A stretch of DNA of 43,004 nucleotides from a virus, in the IMG/VR virus record IMGVR_UViG_3300006919_000111, positions 1 to 43,004 of that record; one strand, written 5' to 3'. Position 1 is the first letter of the stretch, and the number at the start of each line of letters is the position of its first letter. Shown in pieces: positions 21,753 through 30,931 of this stretch. The notes below the pieces were generated by a model. It was not told the DNA's origin. It made no database searches and worked only from the letters and a program-made list of their open reading frames with translations. The position numbers were made by a program, and so were the translations under genes.

Positions 21753-24700
21753 TTAGACGATTGCGGTATCAACATACATGATGCAACTGATGGCGACATT
21801 GCCATGTGAAACGGGTGTGCCTGCGCCGTGAATGAAGTGCCACTCAACTATATCTCCGACCGCAACTGTCTTGTCTGCGAGAGTTGAAGTCATAGCACCC
21901 GCATCGTAGCTTTGATATTGCAAATGCTGTGTCGCGTTGTTCACATCTACGGGAGTTGCTAGGATTGTTCCGACATTGTTGTTGAGGTTCCAGTCATACT
22001 GCCAGTAGTTCGATGCGTCGGGGGCCATGTATACACCCGCGTGGTAACGGATCTCGGTAATCACACCGGGGACCGTAAACATACCCGTACAGGGCCGACC
22101 TAAGAGTTCGCCGGTGTAGGGCGTGATGCAAGTGAACAGGTGAGGAACGCGGCGAGTCTTCGCATACCAAACCGCAGCGGTAGCAGTTGCGTCTTCGCAG
22201 GTGTAGACAAGCTGGGTCGCGGTGTCGTAGTGCGTGTCGCCGACAGCGTGAGCAACAAAGTCACCCGTTGCGTTATCGCTGTCCCAAGTAGCGAGGGGAG
22301 GCCCAGCCGACTCGGTGTGACTGCCGCCACCACTAGCTCCGTGCTGGTCGATGTATGACTTAATGTCAGCTGGCGAGTGCGACCTCTCCGCGGTCTCCGT
22401 CGCTGCCGTAATCTCGCCTGCACTAGCCTGTACTGCGTTGACTTCAGCACCTGTGGCGATTCCGTCCAGCTTCGTGCCATCAGCAGCAACATCTCGACCG
22501 TCAACCGTTCCGCCAACGACGATGTTGGTAGTTACATCGAGGTCATCAACATAAGCCGTAGCGAACCGAGTGCCAGTCAGTCCGAGGTCGCGGGTTCCGT
22601 CAGCGTCCGGCGTGATGACCGCATCGACCACATCGCTCCACAAATCGCCAGCACCGCCAGCATTCACCTGATCCCAGACTGCTGCACCAACACCGACCGA
22701 CCTAGCCCACCAAAGCGTTTGCAGAGTCGTGTTCCACCACCAGCTACCCGCTGCGAAGCCAAGTGAGCTATCGTCAGAGGCAGTTGGGTCAATCGTGGTG
22801 ACCGTGGTTTTGCGTGGGACAATCCCCATCGCCGTGTGCGCGGTCTCGACGAGCTGCTGGGGAGTCGAACGGATGAGTGCATCCGTGCCGCTGACATCTC
22901 TTAAGAGAACTTCGTCGAGAGCCGCCGGACCTGTTGCAGCCGCCAAGCCTTCGATGACATCTTCAATCGACTTCTCCGTTGTGCTGCCACCACCACCGCC
23001 ACCGCCATCAATCTGCGCCCAGACTGCTGCCGTCGCCGTGATGTCCTGACAGATCCAGGACTTGTCAGTGGTCGTGTTGGTCCAGAGGTCGTTGACGATG
23101 TGGACCGTGCCGTTGGTTCCCGCGCCATCGTCGTTGACTCCTGGATCGGTGGTTGTCGTGATTCGGTTCTGGGGGACAATCCCTAACGCCGTGTGTGCAG
23201 TTTCAACGATCTGTTGAGCAGATGCCTTCCGCATCGTGCCGTCATCGTCGTAGTATTCAAACAGGTCAGCCGCTGCTGGCGCAGCTTGAGTTAGCGTACC
23301 GATGACGATCCTCAGGTTGGCAACCGTCAGAGGAACAAGGCTTGCCACAGCAACACCATCAACAGTACCAACATTGGTGATGTTGAACCCACCACCGTCT
23401 AGGTCTGCCCCCAACTCTGGGGAAAGGTCTTCAACAATGTTGTTTAGGGATCCTCCGCCACCTCCACCTGAGCCAAGCACAGTGTCCGTGCCAGCAGGGT
23501 TGGTGAAGACCAGAGTGCCATCATCCTTGTGCCAGATGATTCCGATTCCTGCGGCAGGAGTCGTAGCATGGTCAGCCCGCTCAGTCAGAACGATCTCTTC
23601 ACCCACCTGAGCTTTGTCCATGTGGACATCGCCAGTCATTGGCATCAGGACAGTGTTCGTTCCTGCGTTGTCGATGGTTGCATTCGCTGCACCGAGCAAG
23701 AAGACACGATCCTGAGTGTTCAGATCAATCGTGTATCCAGTGCTGGTCAGGTGTGAACCACAGTTGATGAGTACCGTGTCTGTGGCAGCATCCAAGTTGA
23801 TGTCAACCACAGCATCCAACTCACCATCCTTGCGACAGACATTGGTGAGAGTGGTTCCAATACACCCGAACGAAGACACTCCGTCATACCCGACAAAGAT
23901 GCCGTCTGCTCCCAAGGGAGAACCGCCTGCAACAGTAGTCAATCCTACCAGAGTCAGTGAGTTCAAGTCAGTGTATGCACACCCAACCAGCTTCACTGCA
24001 CCACCCACAGGAGTGATGAAGGTCAGGTTCTTCAGACGGTTGGAAATGCAGTAAGAAGATCCACTGGTGTCTTCGATGGTGACGGGGTAGACCCCACTTC
24101 CAAGGAAGGCAATGTCACTGACGATGTTGGAATCAATCCCGATTGCACTACCAGTCAGGTCAATAGCAGAAACAGTAGACGATGCGCTGATAGTCCAAGC
24201 GTTGCCTCCAATGAAGTTGAAGGAGAACAGTGCTGAACCATTACCACGAGTGTTAATGATCGCAGCATCAGTCTTGTCCTGTTGGGCTTCTTGGAAGAAC
24301 AGGTAGGTGTACTTACAGGAGCCAAGGATGTCGATGACATGACCACCTGCTGACTGTCCCCAGATCTCATTGACACTCATCTTGAGGTAGTTCACTGCGC
24401 TGTTACCAGCAACTTTGAACATAGCCTCTGAGTTGTTGTTGATCAGCCGAGCATCCTCTGCGTTAATGCTGATGTTGTCTCCATCAATCTCAATCCCGTG
24501 AACGATGTAGTCGCCTTCAGGGAAGTAGATGGAGTCGTACTCAGCTAGAGCAGCCTGGACAGCAGCCGAAGAGTCAGCGACACCAGTAGGGTCAGCACCG
24601 AACTCAGTCACAGAGACTGATGGAGCATCGAAGGTGTCAAAGCTCTCTTGCGAGATGTAGAGATTCTGAAGCTGAGCAGTGTTCAGATCAGCAGCCCGTA

Positions 24701-24998
24701 GCATAGAAGCATCAGCAAAGTTGATGATCTGGCTAGCTGTATCCTTCGGAGTCACTCGACGGATGCTGATTGCTGCCCCGCTTGCGGGAATCGCAGCAGG
24801 CTCAAAGACCACCTTTGGTGTAGTAGTCTCATCAATGGTGTAGTCAGTGCTAATGACTTGAGCTATCCCATCAACAGTCACTTGGATGTGAGTCTGCTTG
24901 AGGTACGGCTTAGAGTTGACACCGGGTTCGTCCGCAAAGACGATGTTGTAATCGGTGGTTACTCCGTCGCCTTCGTAGCTAACTGAGGAATATGCCAT
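21753..24998 (-). CDS. tail fibre / tailspike with T7 gp17-type N-terminus
   Basis: 1081 aa. Residues 1 to about 125 match the T7 gp17 N-terminal particle-binding domain (SVSYEGDGVTTDYNIVFAD, IRRVTPKDTASQIINFADAS, DLNTAQLQNLYISQE). From about 130 comes a pectate-lyase-type beta helix (VTEFGADPTGVADSSAAVQAAL, IYFPEGDY). After a poly-Gly linker the C-terminal half has fibre repeats (NIVEDLSPELGADLDGGG; VETAHTALGIVP and VETAHTAMGIVP) and three copies of a Trp-rich module ending in AAVW, with a second poly-Gly linker. Base composition rises clearly in the C-terminal half. It would bind, and may cut, the host receptor. Its start shares bases with the stop of the internal protein gene. Confidence 0.9.
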   Translation of the reverse strand: MAYSSVSYEGDGVTTDYNIVFADEPGVNSKPYLKQTHIQVTVDGIAQVISTDYTIDETTTPKVVFEPAAIPASGAAISIRRVTPKDTASQIINFADASMLRAADLNTAQLQNLYISQESFDTFDAPSVSVTEFGADPTGVADSSAAVQAALAEYDSIYFPEGDYIVHGIEIDGDNISINAEDARLINNNSEAMFKVAGNSAVNYLKMSVNEIWGQSAGGHVIDILGSCKYTYLFFQEAQQDKTDAAIINTRGNGSALFSFNFIGGNAWTISASSTVSAIDLTGSAIGIDSNIVSDIAFLGSGVYPVTIEDTSGSSYCISNRLKNLTFITPVGGAVKLVGCAYTDLNSLTLVGLTTVAGGSPLGADGIFVGYDGVSSFGCIGTTLTNVCRKDGELDAVVDINLDAATDTVLINCGSHLTSTGYTIDLNTQDRVFLLGAANATIDNAGTNTVLMPMTGDVHMDKAQVGEEIVLTERADHATTPAAGIGIIWHKDDGTLVFTNPAGTDTVLGSGGGGGGSLNNIVEDLSPELGADLDGGGFNITNVGTVDGVAVASLVPLTVANLRIVIGTLTQAAPAAADLFEYYDDDGTMRKASAQQIVETAHTALGIVPQNRITTTTDPGVNDDGAGTNGTVHIVNDLWTNTTTDKSWICQDITATAAVWAQIDGGGGGGGSTTEKSIEDVIEGLAAATGPAALDEVLLRDVSGTDALIRSTPQQLVETAHTAMGIVPRKTTVTTIDPTASDDSSLGFAAGSWWWNTTLQTLWWARSVGVGAAVWDQVNAGGAGDLWSDVVDAVITPDADGTRDLGLTGTRFATAYVDDLDVTTNIVVGGTVDGRDVAADGTKLDGIATGAEVNAVQASAGEITAATETAERSHSPADIKSYIDQHGASGGGSHTESAGPPLATWDSDNATGDFVAHAVGDTHYDTATQLVYTCEDATATAAVWYAKTRRVPHLFTCITPYTGELLGRPCTGMFTVPGVITEIRYHAGVYMAPDASNYWQYDWNLNNNVGTILATPVDVNNATQHLQYQSYDAGAMTSTLADKTVAVGDIVEWHFIHGAGTPVSHGNVAISCIMYVDTAIV

Positions 24999-27900
24999 TA
25001 GAAGTTCAGGATGTTGTTGACGACTTGTGATTCTCGTCCAACTCGACGAGCTACTTTGTTAATGCGTAGTTGCTTCTCAGCCTTGGCCACCTGATCAAAC
25101 TCGGTCAGCATCTGTGTGTATGCCTTGTCCCGGTACTTTCTGATGACTACTTTGAGGGCTTGCACCTTTGGACTTTGCTCTTCTCCGACCGCATCAATCA
25201 TGCGCTCATAAGCAGGAGACTCGATGGTTTTACCCAAAGCATCTCGTAGTGTGCGTCCGCCAATCTTGATCTCGGAAGTGATCTCTTGCCAACGGTCGTA
25301 AGCTGTTTGGCCCCGATTGTTCTCGAATCGTTGGAGATCCAATACCCCATGCTTGATTGCTTGAGGTGGAGAGAACCCGTGACCCAGCCGTGCAATCTCT
25401 CGTGCAACTGGATCTCTCGTTAGTTCAGACTTTTGGAAAGGACTCAGCGGTTCCAGAAGAGGAGTCGGAGAGGCATAGCCTGACCGCTTCATTGGCTCAC
25501 CCAAGACATTGCGTCGAGGGGCAAGCGTCTCAGAGTACCCAGGAATCCGAGACTTCCACTGGTCTGTCAATGAACGGATCTCACGGAAGTAGGGATCTTG
25601 GTTCAACTGAGCAGCCATCGTTGGAATGGCAGCACCGAGTAGACCTCGGATGTAGCTGTCTCCGTAGGTGTCAGGATCGTCAATGACCTTGGCCAAACGA
25701 GTGAAACCTTGGAGGTAGGTCTTCTGACCGATGTTCCGCATGAAGGCTCCGAGCGTTGCCACCATGATGTCTTCTGCCATGCTGGTGTCATCAGTAGCAG
25801 ACGCAGAACCAAGCCCTTCAGACAGGTCAGCAATCACACCGAAGAACGATGCGTAAGGGTCGAGACGAGCGTATGAGTAGAACTTGTCTCCGACTCGGAT
25901 GGAGTAGGGCTGGTGTCCAGCGTTGATCCATGCCTGTCGTTGAGCAGGGTCTTTAGGACCACCACCAGTGATCTTGCCGTTCATCACCCAACTCACTGTC
26001 ATGGCTCCCATCGCAGTACCTGTGGCAATGCGACCCAACGCACCTGCACGAGCCTTGGGAGATCCGTAGATCTCTTTACCCATAGCCGCTCGCAGAGGGT
26101 TGTAGATGCCTTCGACAATCGGAGCCAACTGACGGTCCAAGTAGAACGACACCAAGTTGGTAGGAGTGTTGATGAAGGGAGTGACGATACGGAAGATCGG
26201 TGCTTTGTTCACCACCTTCTGCATCTCAGCACCCATCCACTGAACGCCTTTACTGACCGGGTTGTGTCCTAGTTGAGGACGGTTGGCTTGAGTGAAAGTG
26301 ACTTCACGAGCGTTCTCTAGGGACTCCTTCGCCAACTCACCCATGTCATCATCCCAGTTACGGTTGACATACTGTTGAGTCAAGTTGCGAACACGATCCT
26401 TCGTTGGCTCAAGTCCGCCCTTCTTGAGTTTCTCCTTGGCCCAAGCGTCTCCTCTGCGCCAGACTTCTGCTTTGGAGTAGAGTTGGCCTTGACCCAGCAT
26501 CATCTCAAACTTTGAGTCAATCCACTTAGCAGCTTGAGAACCATTCAATCCCATGCTTGCTGCCTTGGATGCTAGCCCCTGCTTCACATGGGCGCGGTAG
26601 TTGACCTGCTTCATAAACTCATCGACCGCACCTAGCATTCTGGTAGGCATGGTGGTTCGATGGTAGATCCAGTTAGCGACCATGTTGGCAGCAGGATCTT
26701 TGAGGTTCAGGTCAAGCTTGCCCTTGTTCATGCCTTGAGCATCGACCAAGGTACGAGCAGACGGGTCAAGCTGACTTGCTCCCTTTCGGTAGGAGATACC
26801 AGCGACACGCAACGCATCACCAGCAGCACTGATGAGATGAGTGAAGTGTCCGATCTCATCAGCAATCTTCGCACCAGGAGTGAACGCTGCACCGAAGGCT
26901 CGTTCAAGTGGAGTGAAGAACATATTGAGAGCGTTCGACAGTGCGTTGACTGACTGAGTACGAGGACCAGACAGCAGAGAGTTGTAGTACAGCTCACTGA
27001 TGATCCGACCAAACCGACTCTTGCCTCCCTCGTGAGTGACACGAGCTAGTGCAAAGTCACCAGCTTCAAACGCACTGATCCGTTGGTCCAGCCACTTTTC
27101 AATGTCTGCTCCTTCCTCTTTTGCGTTCTTCAGGAACTTGGCTGAAGCCTCTGGATCCTTCGGATTGAAAGACAGTTCATGCTTCGGGATGTTCCGTAGG
27201 TCAGCTAGGCTTGAACCAATGCGTCCGTTATTGCTTTGTACGAAACGAGTTAGGGTCGATGCCTGTCCTTCCAACCACATCGCCTTAGCGATCATGCTGT
27301 CTGGAACTTGCTTACCTGCCTCTCTCATGTCTCGAATGGCAGTCAGCACTTCACCCATGTCACTCATGTAGTCAGCATGAACTTGGCGAATCGCCATCAT
27401 CTGAGACATGATTGCGTCGTACTGATCTCCAACTCCTTCAAGCATCATGGATGCTTCTTCCACATCCATCGTTGGAAGGATCTCACGGAGGTATTGGATT
27501 GCTTCAGCAGCTTGAGCATCACGCTCAACTTTCGTTGAAGGTGCTGCATCAATGTCTTGTTGCATCTGATCAACAAGGTCACGAGAGCTTTCGTTCTCGA
27601 CAGACTTGCCGACATTCAACTTGCCTGGACGCTTCCTGTTCTTGTCTCCCTTCAGAGGTGAAGGCTTAGGACGAGTGTCGTGTCCCAAGAACTCTTCAGC
27701 TTCCTTGGAGTCAAACGGAACGAAGTCAGGATCGTTTCTGACAATCCGTTTCAGTTCATCTAGCTCTGCCTTTGGTGCATTCTCAAGTGAGCCGTACTTG
27801 TCTCGTAAAGCTTTCTCTGCTGCTGCACCCTGGCCACGAGCCTTGTCAGTCTTAGCGTTGGGGTTCTCCCCTTCTTGGAAGAGAGTCTTTACCTTGCCTC

Positions 27901-30900
27901 CTCGTTCTTGACGAGCGAGCTTGCGTTGCTGGTAGAGAACTTCATCGAGGTCACGGGTAGTGACGATGGCATCGAAGACCTCTCGGACTTCTTTACTCAT
28001 CTTAATGTCGATGGAAGAGCCAGTGATCTTTTGGTAGATCTTCGCCATCGCAGCAGACAGGACATCAAAGACCTGCCGAAGGATTGGTGAAGCTCCTTCA
28101 GGAAGCTTGCCCTCACGCACATAAAGTTCAAACCCTCGTGCAAACTTCTCTTCAGCATTGGTGTCCCAGACACCTTTCTTTGCTCCAGCCCATTCATCAA
28201 GGACACCCTTCTGTTCCTTGGTGAGTGCGTCTCCCATGTACATATGGTGACGCACGACATGGCCAATCTCATGCACAGCAGTGGAGACATCAGGGTTCTT
28301 CAGTCCACGGACGATGGCCTTACCGTCTTGGAAGATCTGAGCCATACCCTTAGCTGTTCCAGGCGTACCTTGGAGCATGGGCTGAGGGTTACTAAGAACC
28401 TTCTCTGACTCACTGGTGAACAAGAATACAGGGTTCATCTCCCCTTCAGCCGTTTGGCTGAGTCTTGCTTGAGTGCTGAACAGTCCGAGACGCTTGGCCT
28501 CTTTCTTGTTCATGCCACCCACAGTCTTGTCGTACAGGTTTCTAGACCACTCTCCTCCAAAGTCAGACGCAGTGTCTAGAGTGATTCTCCGCAGCTCTTC
28601 AGGAATGCTTTTTGAGATAAGTTCTTGGACTTCCTCAAGGTCAATGCCAAGTACCTCATCAAGTGCCGATTCAAGTTGCCATTCCGCCTCTGCTCCATAC
28701 ATTCGGTATGCTTCAATCGCATCGAAAAGGCTTTCAGCATCTTTTGCAGACACTTCAACCTCTATGCCATGGAACTCAAGAGTGACCCAATCTACTCCCT
28801 TAAAGTCGTAGCTACCGAGCGTTTCTCGAATGTCAGGGTCAGCAGTCTCCCAAACATCAATGTCTTCTAGAAGAACCTTAGCCCGACTGTCGGAACCTGC
28901 TCCAACTGTCTCACGAAGCTTGCCAATCTTGTAGGCAAGGCTGCTTCCGAGTAGTTCTTCTACATCCTCAGGGTTAGCGTCAGCGACATTGAATCGGCCT
29001 ACAACTTCTCCAGACTCGTTTCGCATGAAGATGTCCTCACCTTCTGCTTCAATGGTCTTAACCTTTTTGTAGACACCTGTGTTTGGATCATCTTGCCAAC
29101 GCCGTGCGTTCTGATCTCCAGTGATGAAGGACACACCATCGTATTCATTGTCGGCAGCCCACTTCAGGATCTTGCGAATGCCTAGACGGATCCAATCTTT
29201 TGAAGCTACGCCTTTATGGTCAGCAACGAACGGAGCAGCTTCAGGTAGAGCGTGTTCACCTGTGACCTCCATGGAACGACTAGATGGATCCCATCGTTCT
29301 AATCGAATGTGGTTTTCCTTGGAAGCTCCAGGAAGCTCTCTCCCATCTGAAGGCTGCGTAAATCCGCTGGCGGCTGCAATCTCAGCATCTTGACGACGAG
29401 CTTGGTTAGCAGCGATCTGCCAATCAGACTGCATCTCTTCGACATGAACGACCTTCTTCTGAACACCGTTTGCATCAATGAAGGTGCGAGTGTTCGTTCG
29501 GATATGGAAGAGAGGAATCTTTCCGTTATGCGTGAAGTGAGGTTCCTGTACATCAGGATACCTGCTATGTGGACTCATCTGAGTCTGGTCCGCAGAACCA
29601 ATCAAGAACAGACGACCTTGAAGCTGGTCTGATTCAGCAGTGACGAACATTCCATCCTTGTCTCGCACTGTCCGAGATGCACCTATCTCAGACAGTTGGA
29701 AGCTGTCCTCAAACTTAGGCCCAGGCTTGTCCACTACCCATAGCTTGATTCGTTCCGCACTTCTCAGTGCTTCACCAATAGACATCTCAGGATTTGATTC
29801 AATCAAAGTGGAGATGCCAGAGTATTCCCATTCAAGAGCATTGATCTTCAAGGGAGTACCATCTGGACCCTTCATCTTTCCGACTACTTTCCGTAGTTGG
29901 TTAGAGGGTGCGCCATCTTGACCGAGTAACTCCTTTGCAGGCTTCCGAAGAAAACCTTTCCCTAGATTGAATGTGTTTTCTCTGTCGTAGAGGATGTTTT
30001 CAAAGGCTTCAAACATGGGGGAGTAGAAGTCTCCTGCATCAGTTCCTTCTACTTCTCGTCCGTCCATCAACTGGAAGAGCTGTTTCCGAGGAGGAAGCTT
30101 AGGACCAATGAAGTCCTGATCTCCCCAAGAGATAGCTCCCAACTCCACACCAGAACTTTGATGTAACAGACTGGCTGCAAGAGCTACCTCAGGATCATCC
30201 GTCCCTAACTCTGCGCCAAGCATCTGTGCGTCTGCTACGGTCATCTCATCGACCTGAGCAGCTAGTGCTTTCTGTGGATCTCCAGTCTCACGGAGAACAG
30301 CCTCTCCTGCTCTCTTTCCTCGGAGAGCAACAATCAATGAGTCGAATGCCATACCAAGACCGAAGCCTTCAATGGCGTTCTTGAAGCGAGCCATGGCCTC
30401 TGAGTCGTTTGGATCAGAAGCAAGGAACTCAGTGATCGGGTTAGCCAGACCTGGATGAGATTCGATCAAATCGGACAGACGACCTCCCTGACCTTCAAAG
30501 AAGCCAAAGTCAACTGCAACACCTTGGACACCTGCTCCAAGGATCTCTGCTCTCTTGGGACCACCCGCTAGGAGTCGTCCAATCTTTCCTCCTTTGCCGA
30601 TCCCCGCACCAATAGCACGAGCAGTAGCCATACCACCAGTCCCGGCAAAGCCAACGGCAAACTGAGAAATGCCTTCAACCAGTCCACCAGCGAATGTTTC
30701 AGATGACCCAAGCCCAAGGTTGTCAGGAATGTCGTAGTCCAATCCGAAGATTGTGGGGAGTTCAAGGATGCCCTCAGCAGCACCAGCGATGCCACGGAAT
30801 GGTGCAGCAGCAATGTCGCCAATGGTTCCAAGAAGACCTAGCTCCTCCTGGTTCTGGCTTTCCTGAGGGTTGTTCTGTTCCAGCATATACCGCTGGTCAG

Positions 30901-30931
30901 CCTCAGCCATCCACTTAGGAGTCTCACTCAT
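24998..30931 (-). CDS. giant internal virion/ejection protein (T7 gp16 position), polyvalent type
   Basis: 1977 aa, against 1318 for T7 gp16. The N-terminus has Gly- and Ala-rich hydrophobic stretches (about 35-130) and no lytic transglycosylase motif I can see. Around residues 490-620 is a domain seen in large polyvalent phage proteins: VHVEEMQSDWQ (M500) and a later WIRLGIRKILKWAADNEYDGVSF. At 887-891 is HEIGH in VSTAVHEIGHVVRHH, a zincin metallopeptidase motif. The C-terminal 700 residues, with FINTPTNLVSFYLDR, resemble the conserved end domain of such proteins. It is probably ejected into the host with the DNA, delivering a protease-like activity. Gene order supports the gp16 role. Confidence 0.82.
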   Translation of the reverse strand: MSETPKWMAEADQRYMLEQNNPQESQNQEELGLLGTIGDIAAAPFRGIAGAAEGILELPTIFGLDYDIPDNLGLGSSETFAGGLVEGISQFAVGFAGTGGMATARAIGAGIGKGGKIGRLLAGGPKRAEILGAGVQGVAVDFGFFEGQGGRLSDLIESHPGLANPITEFLASDPNDSEAMARFKNAIEGFGLGMAFDSLIVALRGKRAGEAVLRETGDPQKALAAQVDEMTVADAQMLGAELGTDDPEVALAASLLHQSSGVELGAISWGDQDFIGPKLPPRKQLFQLMDGREVEGTDAGDFYSPMFEAFENILYDRENTFNLGKGFLRKPAKELLGQDGAPSNQLRKVVGKMKGPDGTPLKINALEWEYSGISTLIESNPEMSIGEALRSAERIKLWVVDKPGPKFEDSFQLSEIGASRTVRDKDGMFVTAESDQLQGRLFLIGSADQTQMSPHSRYPDVQEPHFTHNGKIPLFHIRTNTRTFIDANGVQKKVVHVEEMQSDWQIAANQARRQDAEIAAASGFTQPSDGRELPGASKENHIRLERWDPSSRSMEVTGEHALPEAAPFVADHKGVASKDWIRLGIRKILKWAADNEYDGVSFITGDQNARRWQDDPNTGVYKKVKTIEAEGEDIFMRNESGEVVGRFNVADANPEDVEELLGSSLAYKIGKLRETVGAGSDSRAKVLLEDIDVWETADPDIRETLGSYDFKGVDWVTLEFHGIEVEVSAKDAESLFDAIEAYRMYGAEAEWQLESALDEVLGIDLEEVQELISKSIPEELRRITLDTASDFGGEWSRNLYDKTVGGMNKKEAKRLGLFSTQARLSQTAEGEMNPVFLFTSESEKVLSNPQPMLQGTPGTAKGMAQIFQDGKAIVRGLKNPDVSTAVHEIGHVVRHHMYMGDALTKEQKGVLDEWAGAKKGVWDTNAEEKFARGFELYVREGKLPEGASPILRQVFDVLSAAMAKIYQKITGSSIDIKMSKEVREVFDAIVTTRDLDEVLYQQRKLARQERGGKVKTLFQEGENPNAKTDKARGQGAAAEKALRDKYGSLENAPKAELDELKRIVRNDPDFVPFDSKEAEEFLGHDTRPKPSPLKGDKNRKRPGKLNVGKSVENESSRDLVDQMQQDIDAAPSTKVERDAQAAEAIQYLREILPTMDVEEASMMLEGVGDQYDAIMSQMMAIRQVHADYMSDMGEVLTAIRDMREAGKQVPDSMIAKAMWLEGQASTLTRFVQSNNGRIGSSLADLRNIPKHELSFNPKDPEASAKFLKNAKEEGADIEKWLDQRISAFEAGDFALARVTHEGGKSRFGRIISELYYNSLLSGPRTQSVNALSNALNMFFTPLERAFGAAFTPGAKIADEIGHFTHLISAAGDALRVAGISYRKGASQLDPSARTLVDAQGMNKGKLDLNLKDPAANMVANWIYHRTTMPTRMLGAVDEFMKQVNYRAHVKQGLASKAASMGLNGSQAAKWIDSKFEMMLGQGQLYSKAEVWRRGDAWAKEKLKKGGLEPTKDRVRNLTQQYVNRNWDDDMGELAKESLENAREVTFTQANRPQLGHNPVSKGVQWMGAEMQKVVNKAPIFRIVTPFINTPTNLVSFYLDRQLAPIVEGIYNPLRAAMGKEIYGSPKARAGALGRIATGTAMGAMTVSWVMNGKITGGGPKDPAQRQAWINAGHQPYSIRVGDKFYSYARLDPYASFFGVIADLSEGLGSASATDDTSMAEDIMVATLGAFMRNIGQKTYLQGFTRLAKVIDDPDTYGDSYIRGLLGAAIPTMAAQLNQDPYFREIRSLTDQWKSRIPGYSETLAPRRNVLGEPMKRSGYASPTPLLEPLSPFQKSELTRDPVAREIARLGHGFSPPQAIKHGVLDLQRFENNRGQTAYDRWQEITSEIKIGGRTLRDALGKTIESPAYERMIDAVGEEQSPKVQALKVVIRKYRDKAYTQMLTEFDQVAKAEKQLRINKVARRVGRESQVVNNILNF

